Part shown: piece by piece, positions 54,101 to 63,654 of the stretch
Numbering within the stretch: the stretch's first letter is position 1
How the letters are laid out: every line of letters begins with the position of its first letter
Source of the DNA: Mesorhizobium sp. YIM 152430
Lineage (GTDB): Bacteria > Pseudomonadota > Alphaproteobacteria > Rhizobiales > Rhizobiaceae
NCBI RefSeq assembly: GCF_029210365.1
Contig: NZ_JARGES010000018.1
Location: forward strand, 496,001 to 560,000
Length of the DNA stretch: 64,000 nt
Direction of reading: 5' to 3'
The notes under the pieces: generated by a model
Database searches by the model: none
Told to the model about the DNA's origin: nothing
Seen by the model: only the letters and a program-made list of their open reading frames with translations
Program-made: the position numbers and the translations under genes

Positions 54101-55498
54101 TCACAGTTCGGGGTGACGGCGATGCCAGTCGGTCGCCTGCTGGTAGGCCCAGCCGGCGCGCACCAGCATGTCCTCGGCGAAATGCGGAGCGACGAACTGA
54201 AAGGCGAGGGGCGTTCCGCTGTCCGTGAAGCCCGCCGGCAGCGTGATCGTGGGATTGCCGGAAAGATCGAACGGGCAGGTGTAGCGCAGGAGGCCGGATA
54301 TGAGCTCGGCGTCTTCTCCGAGCGTCGCCATGGTGGCCGTCGTGGGCGAGGCCATGGCGGTCGTCGGCACGACCAGCAGGTCGATTTCTTCGAACAGCGC
54401 CTTCACCTGCCCCGTGAACGCGACGCGCCTGAGCACGATACGCTGGTAATCGAGCGCGGACTGCGCACGGCCCAGGTCGAGCAGGCCCTTCAGCCCCGAC
54501 CCGTACTCACCCTCGCGTGAAGGATATGTGGCGTCATGCGCCACTGCGGCCTCAATGCCGCACAGCACGAACCAGTCCTGCACGAGCTGTTCGGTGTCGG
54601 GGAAGGAAATGTCGCGGATGTCCGCGCCGAAATCGGCGATCGCGTCGAGCGCGTCGTCCAGCATCGCTGCCGTGGGGGCGTCGACGCGCGCGCACCATGC
54701 GCGGTCGATGCCGATCCTCAGCCGGCGGATGCCACGCTTCATGCCGGCGAGGTAGTTCGGCACGGGTTCGGAGCTGGCGGTGGGGTCCTTCGGGTCGGCG
54801 CCGGCGATCACGCTCAGCATGGCGCCGGCGTCGGCCGCGCTGCGCGTCATCGGGCCGATGTGGTCCAGCGTCGCGGCCAGTTCGAAGCACCCGTGGCGGC
54901 TGACCCGGCCCCAGGTCGGCTTCAGGCCGGTGCAGCCATTGGCTGCCGAGGGAAAGCGTATGGATCCGCCCGTGTCGGTTCCCAGCGAACCGTAGCAGAG
55001 CCCGGCTGCGGTGGCGACGCCCGACCCGGAAGACGACGCGCCCGACCAGTGGTCCGCGTTCCAGGGATTGACCGGCGGGGGGACGTCGGGATGGTGGTCC
55101 GCGTAGGCGCCTTCGGTAAGTTGAAGTTTACCAAGTATCACCGCGCCTGCCTCACGCAGCTTGCGCACGACAGTGCCGTCCTCTCTCGGCCGGTTTTCGC
55201 GATAAATGGGCATGCCGGCAGCCGTCGGCGCATCCGTCGTCCAGCAAAGGTCCTTAACCGCGATCGGCACGCCATGCAGCGGACCGCGCATGCGACCTGC
55301 CGCTATCTCCTCGTCCGCGGTCGTCGCCGTCGCCAGCGCCTGTTCGGCCATCAACGTCGCGTAACTGCGTAGCCGGCCATCGAGTCTGCCGATCCGGTCG
55401 AGCTGCGCCGTAGTTGTGTCGACGGACGAGATCTGCCGGGATTGTATGAGGCCGGAAATGTCCGTGAGCTGGCGGTAGTGGAGTTCGTCATCGGGCAC
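54101..55498 (-). CDS. Amidase (amidase-signature family)
   Basis: A 465-residue amidase-signature serine hydrolase. The Ser-cisSer-Lys triad regions are visible: Lys in GVPIAVKDLCW, the cis-Ser loop GASSSGSGVATAAG, and the nucleophile Ser in GTDTGGSIRFPSAANG. The GTG at 55498 has AGGAG 8 bases upstream and is preferred over frames extending further upstream. It is divergent from amiC, with 326 bases between that hold promoters but no gene. Confidence 0.9.
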   Translation of the reverse strand: MPDDELHYRQLTDISGLIQSRQISSVDTTTAQLDRIGRLDGRLRSYATLMAEQALATATTADEEIAAGRMRGPLHGVPIAVKDLCWTTDAPTAAGMPIYRENRPREDGTVVRKLREAGAVILGKLQLTEGAYADHHPDVPPPVNPWNADHWSGASSSGSGVATAAGLCYGSLGTDTGGSIRFPSAANGCTGLKPTWGRVSRHGCFELAATLDHIGPMTRSAADAGAMLSVIAGADPKDPTASSEPVPNYLAGMKRGIRRLRIGIDRAWCARVDAPTAAMLDDALDAIADFGADIRDISFPDTEQLVQDWFVLCGIEAAVAHDATYPSREGEYGSGLKGLLDLGRAQSALDYQRIVLRRVAFTGQVKALFEEIDLLVVPTTAMASPTTATMATLGEDAELISGLLRYTCPFDLSGNPTITLPAGFTDSGTPLAFQFVAPHFAEDMLVRAGWAYQQATDWHRRHPEL

Positions 55499-55824
55499 GG
55501 GCGCGTCTCCTCTGGCAGGAATGATGCTGCTTCGCCAAGCGCCGCGGTACGCGACCACGGGCTCGTGAAGAACCGACAAACACCGCAGGATCGACCCGCG
55601 ACCCCTCTTGCGAAGTGGCCGGGGCTCAACGTCGCCCGGGAGGCAATATTGAACTGATCGTGAGCAGGCTGCCGAATCAACGGTCAAAAGCGCTAGGCGG
55701 CGTCGGCTAGCTGTGACCGCCGCAGGTCGCGACAGCCATTCGGGCATCCTTTTTTGACGGGAGGCTCTTGTCAATAGCCAAAGCGCAATGACAACCTGAT
55801 GGTCCGAGCCACGTCAGGACGGTC
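55499..55824. promoter_or_regulatory. Divergent regulatory region, amidase / amiC
   Basis: This 326-base gap has no gene. On the amiC side an inverted repeat TTGTCA (55768-55773) / TGACAA (55789-55794) lies 31 bases before the start codon. The minus-strand leader of the amidase is long (about 200 bases or more) and GC-rich with several possible hairpins, which fits control by an AmiR-type antiterminator. I could not identify the paired ANTAR-target hexaloops with confidence. Confidence 0.4.
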
Positions 55825-57006
55825 ATGTTGCGCACCATCGAAGAGATACCCGTCGGCCTGCTCTATTCCCGTTCCGGGCCCTACGCGCATATGGGCGCCG
55901 AGATGGTCAACGGCGCGCTGCTGGCGATCGAGGAGATCAATGCCGGCGATTTCGGTTTCCGCCTTGTTCCTGTCGCCATCGACCCTGGCGGCGACGTCGA
56001 ACGCTACGAGGCGGCCTGCGCCGAGATGGTCAACAGACACCGGATCACGCATATCGTGGGCTGCTACACCTCGGCTTCGCGCAAACAGGTGCTGCCGCAG
56101 CTGTCGCGCTCCAACGCCCTTCTTTGGCACCCGGCGCGCTACGAGGGTTTCGAGGCCTGCGAGCACATCGTCTATATCGGCGCTGCACCCAACCAGCACG
56201 TTGTGCCGCTTGCCCGCCATATGATCGAGACGATCGGCAGCGAGGTCTTCTGCGTCGGCTCGAACTACATCTGGACTTGGGAGACAAATCGCGTCTTGCG
56301 CGAGATCGTGGAGGCCGCGGGCGGCTCGATCCTGGGCGAGCGCGTCATCGCGCTGGGCGACACCGACATCGCGCACCTGGTCGATGCGATCGTGGAAAAG
56401 CGGCCGCCGGTCGTCTTCAACACGCTGGTGGGCGAGACGAGCTATGCCTTCTTCCGCGCCTGGAACGAGGCGCGCCGGCGCCATCGTCTCGATATACCCA
56501 TGCTGTCGTGCAGCCTGAGCGAGCCGGAGCTCAAGCTCATCGGCCCCGACGCTTCGACCGGGCACATCACCTCGTCGGTCTATTTCGACAGCGTCGACCG
56601 CGAGGAGAACAGGAGCTTCGTCGAACGCTACCGGCGCAGCTTCGGCGCCGATCGCTCCCCTTTCTCAGATGCTGAGGCTTCCTATGTCTGCGTCATGCTG
56701 CTGGGGCGCGCCATCAGCCGCGCGGGCCGGCCGGCCGTGTCCTCGGTTCTGGACGCCGCCTATCGCGACCGTTTCGAGGCACCGCACGGGCCGGTCTGGC
56801 TCGATCCCACCAACAATCACTGCTACCTGACGCCCCGCATCGCGACGTCGCGTTCCGACTTTAGCTTCGACGTCTTCTGGCAGGCAGAGGCCCCCGTCCG
56901 GCCTGACCCGTTCCTCGCCCGCCTCGATCTCGGGACGATCGCCACACCGGCAATGCTGAACGTACATCGGAGTCCGCGGACTCCCTATCTGAGGGTAGTC
57001 AAATGA
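55825..57006 (+). CDS. amiC: AmiC-like amide sensor and negative regulator
   Basis: A 393-residue periplasmic-binding-protein fold (Peripla_BP_5) without a signal peptide, so cytoplasmic. It starts EEIPVGLLYSRSGPYAHMGA like Pseudomonas AmiC, which binds amides and sequesters AmiR. The downstream gene encodes an ANTAR protein and overlaps it by 4 bases, as in the amiC-amiR pair. This makes an amide-responsive antitermination switch very likely. Confidence 0.85.
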   Translation: MLRTIEEIPVGLLYSRSGPYAHMGAEMVNGALLAIEEINAGDFGFRLVPVAIDPGGDVERYEAACAEMVNRHRITHIVGCYTSASRKQVLPQLSRSNALLWHPARYEGFEACEHIVYIGAAPNQHVVPLARHMIETIGSEVFCVGSNYIWTWETNRVLREIVEAAGGSILGERVIALGDTDIAHLVDAIVEKRPPVVFNTLVGETSYAFFRAWNEARRRHRLDIPMLSCSLSEPELKLIGPDASTGHITSSVYFDSVDREENRSFVERYRRSFGADRSPFSDAEASYVCVMLLGRAISRAGRPAVSSVLDAAYRDRFEAPHGPVWLDPTNNHCYLTPRIATSRSDFSFDVFWQAEAPVRPDPFLARLDLGTIATPAMLNVHRSPRTPYLRVVK

Positions 57007-57593
57007 CGTCTTCGCTTATGCCTACCGTCCGCGGCCGAAAATCCGCGATCTACTCGAAGGATCCGAGGGCCGTCGCCGCGCTGACACGGCAGCTCGATCT
57101 TCTGGGAGTGGCGGCAGAGGTCAATCCCGAGACCCGCCATGCCGACACGGACATCTTCTTCCTCGACATCGATATGGCGGCCGAGGAGGACTTCGTGCTC
57201 ACGAACGGCCTCCCGCGCACACCGATTGTCGCTCTTGTCGGCACCGAGACGCCGCGCCGGCTGGAGTGGATGCTGAAGCGCGAGCCTTCGTCCGTGCTCA
57301 TGAAGCCGCTTGGCAGCAGCGGCGTCTTTACGGCCATCGCCGTCGCGCTCGCCGAAGCGCGCCGGCGCGAACAGGAGTTCCTCAAGACACTGAAGCTGGA
57401 GGAGCGCATCCGCGCGCGGCGCATCGTGGTCGCGGCGATCATCAGGCTGATGAGGCGTTACGGCGTCGAGGAGCCAGAGGCGTTCGGCATGCTGCGCAAC
57501 GCGGCCCAGCAGCGGCGGATGACGATCGAGAGCGTCTGCGCGGAGGTCGCCGGAAACGGGTTCCTGCCGGTACGGTTGGCGACGACCCGGTGA
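57003..57593 (+). CDS. amiR: AmiR-like ANTAR-domain antitermination regulator
   Basis: A 196-residue protein with an N-terminal receiver-like domain (about 1-130) and a C-terminal ANTAR RNA-binding domain (about 135-196: ERIRARRIVVAAIIRLMRRY, AFGMLRNAAQQRRMTIESVC). The receiver is degenerate, as in AmiR, so control is by AmiC binding, not phosphorylation. It would release premature termination in leaders of amide genes. The overlap with amiC ensures co-expression. Confidence 0.87.
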   Translation: MTSSLMPTVRGRKSAIYSKDPRAVAALTRQLDLLGVAAEVNPETRHADTDIFFLDIDMAAEEDFVLTNGLPRTPIVALVGTETPRRLEWMLKREPSSVLMKPLGSSGVFTAIAVALAEARRREQEFLKTLKLEERIRARRIVVAAIIRLMRRYGVEEPEAFGMLRNAAQQRRMTIESVCAEVAGNGFLPVRLATTR

Positions 57594-57627
57594 CGGAAGC
57601 CCCGCACCCTGCCTGGAGGACGAGGCG

Positions 57628-57918
57628 ATGATGACGCTGACCGCCCTGATCCGCTGCAAGGCCGGCTCCGAGCACGTCGTCCGCGCGGCGCTACTGGAGG
57701 TTGCGGCGTTCGCTGCCCGCGAGGAACCCGGCACGGTGTCCTATTTCGTGTCGGAAGCGGCAGAGCCCGGTACCTTCGTCACTCATGAGCGTTATCGCGA
57801 CAAGGCGGCGCTGGACGCACATAATGAGGGGGCGGGCGCGAGTCGCTTTTTTGCGGCCGCCGAGGGGCATCTCGACAATGTCGAGGTCTTAGTGGGCCCG
57901 GAGCTCTTCGCCGGCTGA
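57628..57918 (+). CDS. ABM-fold quinol monooxygenase-like protein
   Basis: A 96-residue dimeric alpha-beta barrel protein of the antibiotic biosynthesis monooxygenase superfamily (YgiN type): LTALIRCKAGSEHVVRAAL, EEPGTVSYFV and TFVTHERYRDKAALDAHNEG. It follows amiR by 34 bases and is probably in the same transcript. Its role in amide metabolism is unclear. It is convergent with the GntR gene. Confidence 0.85.
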   Translation: MMTLTALIRCKAGSEHVVRAALLEVAAFAAREEPGTVSYFVSEAAEPGTFVTHERYRDKAALDAHNEGAGASRFFAAAEGHLDNVEVLVGPELFAG

Positions 57919-57927
57919 CCGGCGTTC

Positions 57928-58650
57928 TCAGTACTGGCTGTCGAACGCCGCCCGGGTGAATTCCTCTTCGTGGTCGAGAAGGCGATTGGCGGCTGCGGCA
58001 GCCTCTCGCTCGTCGTCGGTTGCGATCGCCTGGAGAATGTCGGCGTGCAGCCCGACGGCGCGTTCGATCTGGGCCGGACTGTTCTGGTGGACGAAGAAAA
58101 ACCTCCGGCTGAGCCCATCGACGGGCGCGAGCGACGCGGCCAGGAACTTGTTGCGCGTGCAGGCGGCGACGAAGCGGCGTAGATCGAGATGAAGGCGCAG
58201 GAAGTTCTCGGCGTCGGGCATCTGAAGGAGGTCGATCAGCTTCCTTCGATGATCGCCGATGCGCAGCTTCTCGCGCGGACTCGAGCGGCGCGCCGCGCGC
58301 GAGGCGATCAGCGGGTCGAGTACGCGACGCGCCTCGACCACCATGATCTGCTCGGGCACCAGGATCTCGGTGACGATGACGCCGTAGCGCGGCACGATCT
58401 GCACGAGTTGCTCCAGCGCCAGCCGCTGGAGCGCCTCGCGAACGGGCGTCCGGCCGATCTCGATCCGGTCGCAGATCGACGCTTCCGACCATGTGCTGCC
58501 GGGCGCGAGCTTTAGCGTGACGATCATCTCCTCGAGTATCGTGTGCGCCTTGTCCGTCAGCTTGAGCGGACTTTCGCCCTCGAGCTCCGCTTCCGCCGTC
58601 GCGGGGTAGCTGCGAAGCAGTTTCTGTCTTGCGCTCAAATCAAGCTCCAT
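57928..58650 (-). CDS. GntR-family regulator (FCD/VanR subfamily)
   Basis: A 240-residue repressor-type protein with an N-terminal winged helix (about residues 30-95: TWSEASICDRIEIGRTPVRE, ALQRLALEQLVQIVPRYG) and a C-terminal FCD ligand-binding domain (about 100-235) with metal-binding His residues in FLRLHLDLRRF and GLHADIL. It probably binds the TCGAYGATAT-type sites before itself, the importer operon and the right-end amidase. The ligand is unknown. Confidence 0.85.
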   Translation of the reverse strand: MELDLSARQKLLRSYPATAEAELEGESPLKLTDKAHTILEEMIVTLKLAPGSTWSEASICDRIEIGRTPVREALQRLALEQLVQIVPRYGVIVTEILVPEQIMVVEARRVLDPLIASRAARRSSPREKLRIGDHRRKLIDLLQMPDAENFLRLHLDLRRFVAACTRNKFLAASLAPVDGLSRRFFFVHQNSPAQIERAVGLHADILQAIATDDEREAAAAANRLLDHEEEFTRAAFDSQY

Positions 58651-58694
58651 CCCTTCGCGGAATCACGGCAGCGCGCCGGCTGTGATATTAGTCG

Positions 58695-58715
58695 ATCGGG
58701 TCGACGATATCTCTC
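58695..58715 (-). promoter_or_regulatory. Possible GntR autoregulatory site
   Basis: TCGACGATAT (58701-58710) differs by one base from the TCGATGATAT core of the site at the importer promoter. It lies 51 bases upstream of the gntR start, just downstream of a possible TTGCAG-N17-TAGATG promoter. The rest of the 205-base gap to the importer genes shows no gene. Confidence 0.35.
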
Positions 58716-58855
58716 GTCATCTAGGCTAGTCGGCGCTTTCCTGCAATTCGCGCGAAACGGCGCGAGGGGCGGGGCGTACCAACGAAGGTCTCGCCGCCGC
58801 GGTGGCCGATCCCGGCAAGTCCTCACCTCTCCGGGATCGCTACCATGGCGTGCGC

Positions 58856-59560
58856 TCAATGTTCGACGCTGCTGAAGTCTCCCATGGCTGTCGTGTCCGT
58901 CAGCGCATCGACGCTGAACTCGTTGGTAATCGTCCCCTTGTGGATGAGGAGGACGCGATCGGAGAGCGCGCGGATGAAGTCGACATTCTGCTCGACGAGC
59001 AGGATGGTCAGGCCGCGCCGCTGGCGCAGCCCCTTCATCTGATCCACGATCTCGTCGATGATCGAGGGCTGGATGCCTTCCGTTGGCTCGTCCAGCAGCA
59101 CGATCGATGGTTTCTGGATCAGCGTCCGCGCCAGCGCCAGCAATTGCTGCTCGCCACCTGACAGCGCCCCGCCGGGCCGGTCGAGATAGGCCTTGAGCCG
59201 GGGGAAGTCGTCGAGCGCCTCCTCTAGCTGGCCACTCCGCCTGGCGCCCACTGCGGCGGCCGCGAACAGGAGGTTGTCGCGGACCGTCAGCCCGGGGAGG
59301 ATGCCTCGCCCCTGCGGCACGTATCCCATGCCCGCCCGCGCGCGCCTATGCGCCGGCGCGCTGGTGATGACGTTTCCGGCAAAGGTGATCTTTCCCGCGG
59401 TCGCGGGGAGGATGCCGATCAGCGTCTTCAGGAGCGTCGTCTTGCCCATGCCGTTGTGGCCCAGGATGCCGACGAATTCACCCTGCGAGACGGACAGCGA
59501 AAGACCCGTCAGCACGGGAATCGAGCCGTAGCCCGAATCGAGGTTCTCGACCGTCAGCAT
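58856..59560 (-). CDS. ABC importer ATP-binding protein (LivF/UrtE type)
   Basis: A 234-residue ATPase: Walker A GHNGMGKTT, signature LSGGEQQLLALARTL, Walker B IVLLDEPTEGIQP. This is the LivF/UrtE/FmdF-like subunit of a high-affinity amino-acid/amide-type importer. It is the last gene of the five-gene operon, starting one base after the stop codon of the LivG-type gene. The neighbouring formamidase and amidase make short-chain amides or urea the likely substrates. Confidence 0.92.
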   Translation of the reverse strand: MLTVENLDSGYGSIPVLTGLSLSVSQGEFVGILGHNGMGKTTLLKTLIGILPATAGKITFAGNVITSAPAHRRARAGMGYVPQGRGILPGLTVRDNLLFAAAAVGARRSGQLEEALDDFPRLKAYLDRPGGALSGGEQQLLALARTLIQKPSIVLLDEPTEGIQPSIIDEIVDQMKGLRQRRGLTILLVEQNVDFIRALSDRVLLIHKGTITNEFSVDALTDTTAMGDFSSVEH

Positions 59561-59561
59561 C

Positions 59562-60287
59562 TCACGTGCCTCCCGAGCGGCCGAGATAGACCTCGCGGAC
59601 CGTGGGATCGGCCGCGATCTTGTCGAAACTGTCCTCGATGAGGATGCGGCCCTGGTGGAACACCGTTACGGTGCGCGCGATGCGGCGTATGAACTGCATG
59701 TCGTGCTCGACTACCACGATGGTCATGTCCTTATTGATCTCGCGGATGAGTTCTGCCGTCAGAACGGTCTCCTCGTCGCTCATGCCGGCCGCGGGCTCGT
59801 CGAGCAGCACGATACGCGGCTCGCAGACGATCACCATGCCGATCTCGACCCATTGGCGCTGCCCATGGGCGAGTTCGCCCACGAGACGATCGAGGATGGC
59901 CGTCAGCGCCAGACGTTCGGTGATGCGATCGACCGACCGGCCGATCGCGGCGCCGCGATGGCGCGAGGCGGCTGCGAGCCAGAGATTCTCGCGCACGCTG
60001 AGGCCGTTCATGACGTCGGGGACCTGGTTCTTGATGCCGATGCCGCTCCTGGCGATCTGGTACGCCTCGGCGTTAAGCATGTCGTGGCCGGCAATGCGGA
60101 TTTCCCCGCTGGTCGGCTTGAGTTGGCCAGAGATCATCTTGAAGAAGGTGCTCTTGCCGGCCCCGTTAGGGCCGATCAGGCAGCGAAGCTCGCCGGGCTG
60201 CAGGCTGAAGTCGACGCCGGCCACGGCGCGCACGCCGCCGAAGCGCTTCTCCAGCGCCGTTGTCGAAAGGATGGGTTCCACGGTCAT
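59562..60287 (-). CDS. ABC importer ATP-binding protein (LivG/UrtD type)
   Basis: A 241-residue ATPase: Walker A GPNGAGKST, a UrtD-like Q-loop region GIKNQVPDVMNGLSV, a signature that reads LAHGQRQWVEIGM (as in UrtD, not the usual LSGGQ), and Walker B IVLLDEPAAGMS. The LAHGQ signature favours the urea/amide subgroup over branched-chain amino acids. Its start overlaps the LivM-type permease stop by 4 bases. Confidence 0.92.
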   Translation of the reverse strand: MTVEPILSTTALEKRFGGVRAVAGVDFSLQPGELRCLIGPNGAGKSTFFKMISGQLKPTSGEIRIAGHDMLNAEAYQIARSGIGIKNQVPDVMNGLSVRENLWLAAASRHRGAAIGRSVDRITERLALTAILDRLVGELAHGQRQWVEIGMVIVCEPRIVLLDEPAAGMSDEETVLTAELIREINKDMTIVVVEHDMQFIRRIARTVTVFHQGRILIEDSFDKIAADPTVREVYLGRSGGT

Positions 60288-61318
60288 CTGGCCGCTCCGC
60301 GGCCAGCGACGCGCCTGCGCACATATCCGAAGGCATCGCCGATCGTCGGCAGGAGGCCGCGCGGGAAGACGAGCACGAAGACCATCAGCACGATGCCCAG
60401 CACGAGCGTCACCTGGCCGACGCCGACTGTGCCAAGCCAGTTCGACGTGTACTGGACGATTCCCGTGCCGAAGATCGGCCCGATTAGCGTCGAGCGTCCG
60501 CCCACGATCACCCAGATCACCACCTGGGCCGCCTGGTTGAGGTTAAACATCTCCGGCGCGACGAAGTTGCCCCAAAGCGCATAGAGGACGCCGGACAGCG
60601 CGGCGATGCCGCCTGCTAGCACGAAGGCCCCAAGCTTGTAGAGGCGAGTGTCGTAGCCCAGCAGTTCCATGCGGCGCTCGTTCTCGCGGATGCCGACGAT
60701 GACGCGCCCGAACCGCGTCGTCAGCAAGAGCCGGAGCGCCACATAGACGAGCAACATCGCTCCGGCCGTCAGGTAGAACACGCCCTCGATCGAGAGCGGC
60801 GCGCCGTCGAGCCAGGGCAGCGTCAGGCCGGGCACGCCCGGGATGCCGTTCTGGCCGTTCAGGCGCACGCTGCCGATGACGTATTCGGGGCCCGAGGTGG
60901 AGCGGATGCTCTTCTCGAAGATCAGCGTGACCACGAGCGTGGTGACGCTCAGGTAGATGTCGCTGATGCGACCGTAGATCATGAAGTAGCCGAGGAGCGC
61001 GGAAAAGGCGACCGGGATGAGCAGCGCGCCGAGGAACGGCAGGCCGGTCATGCCGGTGTTCAGCGCCAGGACCGCGTAGGCATAACCGCCCAGCCCGAAG
61101 AAGATCGTCTGGCCGAAGCTGAGAATGCCGGCATAGCCCCACAGGAAGCCCATGCTCAGCGCCAGCAGCGCGAAGACGAAGATGATCGACAGGTCGAGCT
61201 GGAGCGCGATGTCCACGTAGTAGGGCAGCATAACCATGGCGAGCGCGATGAGCGCGATCACGCCCCACCACCAAGCCTTGGGCGGTCGTGCCGCGGTCGC
61301 CGAGAATTCGGGTATCAT
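60284..61318 (-). CDS. ABC importer permease (LivM/UrtC type)
   Basis: A 344-residue permease with 8-10 membrane helices. The EAA-like loop is seen in GIRENERRMELLGYDTRLYK, and family stretches include GYAGILSFGQTIFFGLGGYA and GNFVAPEMFNLNQAAQVVIW. Its ATG overlaps the UrtB-type stop codon (TGATG), so the subunits are translated together. Confidence 0.92.
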   Translation of the reverse strand: MIPEFSATAARPPKAWWWGVIALIALAMVMLPYYVDIALQLDLSIIFVFALLALSMGFLWGYAGILSFGQTIFFGLGGYAYAVLALNTGMTGLPFLGALLIPVAFSALLGYFMIYGRISDIYLSVTTLVVTLIFEKSIRSTSGPEYVIGSVRLNGQNGIPGVPGLTLPWLDGAPLSIEGVFYLTAGAMLLVYVALRLLLTTRFGRVIVGIRENERRMELLGYDTRLYKLGAFVLAGGIAALSGVLYALWGNFVAPEMFNLNQAAQVVIWVIVGGRSTLIGPIFGTGIVQYTSNWLGTVGVGQVTLVLGIVLMVFVLVFPRGLLPTIGDAFGYVRRRVAGRGAAR

Positions 61319-62172
61319 CAAAGACCGCTCCTGAGGCGCCCGGTGATGCCGAGCGGAAGTAGGCGCAGAAGGATAACGGCGACTATCAGCACGCTGACCT
61401 CGCCGACGACCGAACTCCAGACGTAGGAGACGAAGCCGTCGATGGTGCCGAAGAGGCTCGACGCCGCGATGGTTCCGATGAGCGGCAGGTGACCGCCGAT
61501 AATCACGTTGATGAAGGCCTTCGCCACGAAGAAAAGGCCGAGCGAGGGCGAGGCACCGGTGATCGGCACGAGCACGGCGCCGGCGAGACCGGCGAGTGCT
61601 GCGCCGTAGCCGAAGGTGCCCATGTAGACGAGGTTGCGGTTGACGCCGAGCCCGCTCGCCACGGTGGCGTCCTGCATGGTACCGCGCACGATGAGCCCGA
61701 CCGTCGTTAACCGCGCGATCAGCCAGGTCACGACGACCATGCCGATCGAGATCGCGATGAGGACGAACGTATAGGCGGAGAAGTTCATGCCGCCGAAGCT
61801 GACGTTGCCGAAGCGGGCGGAAATGCTCCAGGCCTGCGGCCCGAACACCGTCGTGACCAGCCCGACCAGAAACAGGGAAAGCCCCCAGGTGGCGAGCAGC
61901 GTGTCGACTATGCGCCCGTAGAGAAAGCGTATGATCAGCCTCTCCACGACGATGCCGAACAAGCCGACGGCGAGCGCCGCCGCCGCGAATGCCAGCCAGA
62001 GCGGCGCACCTGCGTTGACGCACAGCACGCACGCATAGGCGCCCAGCATCATAAACTCTCCATGGGCAAGGTTGATGACCTTCATCATGCCGAAGATGAT
62101 CGCGAGCCCGAGGCTCACGAGCATGAGAAGCGATATCGAGTAGATGATGAGATAGAGTGTCGTCGCGATCAT
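61318..62172 (-). CDS. ABC importer permease (LivH/UrtB type)
   Basis: A 284-residue permease with about eight helices. The motif KVINLAHGEFMMLGAYA is the family hallmark and GTMQDATVASGLGVN is the cytoplasmic coupling loop. The ATG at 62172 is chosen; a TTG three codons earlier is possible. A 138-base gap separates it from the binding-protein gene, with no terminator seen. Confidence 0.92.
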   Translation of the reverse strand: MIATTLYLIIYSISLLMLVSLGLAIIFGMMKVINLAHGEFMMLGAYACVLCVNAGAPLWLAFAAAALAVGLFGIVVERLIIRFLYGRIVDTLLATWGLSLFLVGLVTTVFGPQAWSISARFGNVSFGGMNFSAYTFVLIAISIGMVVVTWLIARLTTVGLIVRGTMQDATVASGLGVNRNLVYMGTFGYGAALAGLAGAVLVPITGASPSLGLFFVAKAFINVIIGGHLPLIGTIAASSLFGTIDGFVSYVWSSVVGEVSVLIVAVILLRLLPLGITGRLRSGL

Positions 62173-62310
62173 TGCTGACAATGTCCCGCCGCGTTGGTCC
62201 GCATTCGCGCGTTACCTCCCGGGGCTTTCGGACCCGTCCGCGCATTCGTGACGTCCGGCGCGATCGCTGTGCGGCGCGCCGGACCGTCGAGGCTGGCCTA
62301 TACTAGCCGG

Positions 62311-63549
62311 TCAAAGCTCGGGCTCGTACTGTTTCGTGTCGTTCGGGTTCTCGAAGAGATTGCAGACGGCCTGCGTGTCGGCCGGCGGCTGCTGGCTGAA
62401 CGACTTGAGCAGATCGAAGCTGCCTTCGCGATTGCCGACCGCGATATGCACGTCCATGATGACGTGGTTGGTCTGGCCGTCCATCGTATAGCGGCCGCCC
62501 GCGCCGTCGAAGGTGACGCCGTCGACCGCCGCCATGACGTCGTCGGGTGCCACGCTGTTGGCCTTCTTGACGATCTCCGCCCAGAGCATCGTTCCGCGAT
62601 AGCCGTATTCGGCATATTCGCCGACATACTCGTCCTCGCCGGAGAAGGCCTTGAACCGCTCGACGAAGGATTTGGCCGCCTCGGTCGGAAGGGCGTCGAT
62701 GAAGGAGGTCGCGATCATGATGCCTTCGTTCTCGTCGGGCGTCAGCGTCGCGTTCTCGCGGCCCAGCCCATAGGTGGTCGCGGCGAGCGGGATGTTGTCC
62801 TTCCCGACCGTGGCCTGGTACTGGCGGAAGAACGACATGTGCGCATCGCCGACGAGGGCCGACCAGACGACGTCCGGCTTGGCCGACTGGATGCGGCTGA
62901 TGACCGGCGCGAAGTTCGTTACGTCGAGCGGGAAGAATTCGACCGCGAGGTCCTCGCCGCCCTTCTCGCGGATGAACTTCTGCATCCATTTCGCGGTGAT
63001 CTGACCGTAATTGTAGTCCGCGGCCAGGATATAGCCCTTCTTCAGACCCTTCTCGTTGACGACGTAGTCCACCAGCGGGGCGACCTGCTGGGCGGGAACC
63101 AGGCCCGGACACATGTGGCGACGGTCGCAGACGCCGCCCTCGTAGAGCGCGTTGTAGACGTAGAAGCCCTTGAAGCGCTGCACGATCGGACGCATGACCT
63201 CGCGCGACGAACTGGTGACGCCGCCGATCAGCACGTCCACCTTGTCGCGCACGAATGCCTGCGTGGCGTACTGGGAGTTGAATTGGTTGTTCGACTGACT
63301 GTCGTAGAAGATGAGCTCGACCGGACGCCCGAGCAGTCCGCCTGCCTTGTTGATCTCGTCGATCGCCATCGCGGTCGCCTTGATCTGCTTGAGACAATAG
63401 ATGTTCAGGCCGCCCGTGGCATCGAGGATGTTGGCCACCTTGATCGGATTGCCCTGCGCGAGGCCCGCTTTCGCAAGGACGCCGTAGCTGCTCGCGAAAG
63501 CGACCGCGCCTGAAGCGGTCCTGAAAAATTGACGCCGAGAGAGTGTCAT
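62311..63549 (-). CDS. ABC importer substrate-binding protein (UrtA/FmdD/AmiC-like)
   Basis: A 412-residue exported binding protein with a Tat-type signal (SRRQFFRTASGAVAFA) and the Peripla_BP_5 fold: ANILDATGGLNIYC, FYDSQSNNQ, and KKGYILAADYNYGQIT. It is related to UrtA, FmdD and AmiC rather than to leucine-binding proteins. The ATG at 63549 has AGGAGA 8 bases upstream. It is the first gene of the operon; the substrate is probably a short-chain amide or urea. Confidence 0.9.
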   Translation of the reverse strand: MTLSRRQFFRTASGAVAFASSYGVLAKAGLAQGNPIKVANILDATGGLNIYCLKQIKATAMAIDEINKAGGLLGRPVELIFYDSQSNNQFNSQYATQAFVRDKVDVLIGGVTSSSREVMRPIVQRFKGFYVYNALYEGGVCDRRHMCPGLVPAQQVAPLVDYVVNEKGLKKGYILAADYNYGQITAKWMQKFIREKGGEDLAVEFFPLDVTNFAPVISRIQSAKPDVVWSALVGDAHMSFFRQYQATVGKDNIPLAATTYGLGRENATLTPDENEGIMIATSFIDALPTEAAKSFVERFKAFSGEDEYVGEYAEYGYRGTMLWAEIVKKANSVAPDDVMAAVDGVTFDGAGGRYTMDGQTNHVIMDVHIAVGNREGSFDLLKSFSQQPPADTQAVCNLFENPNDTKQYEPEL

Positions 63550-63618
63550 TCCCCATGTCTCCTGTTCTTGGCCGTTGACCGTTCCAAGCGCCGGCTGCTC
63601 GCCGATCGCCACCCGTTG

Positions 63619-63654
63619 GTATATCATCGATACACTTTGGTCGGCGTGGGTCAA
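63619..63654 (-). promoter_or_regulatory. Importer operon promoter with overlapping operator
   Basis: On the minus strand TTGACC (63654-63649) and TATCGA (63632-63627) are separated by 16 bases. The element GTATCGATGATAT (63633-63621), part of a GTAT-N7-ATAC palindrome, covers the -10 box. The divergent amidase promoter has the same layout. Confidence 0.6.
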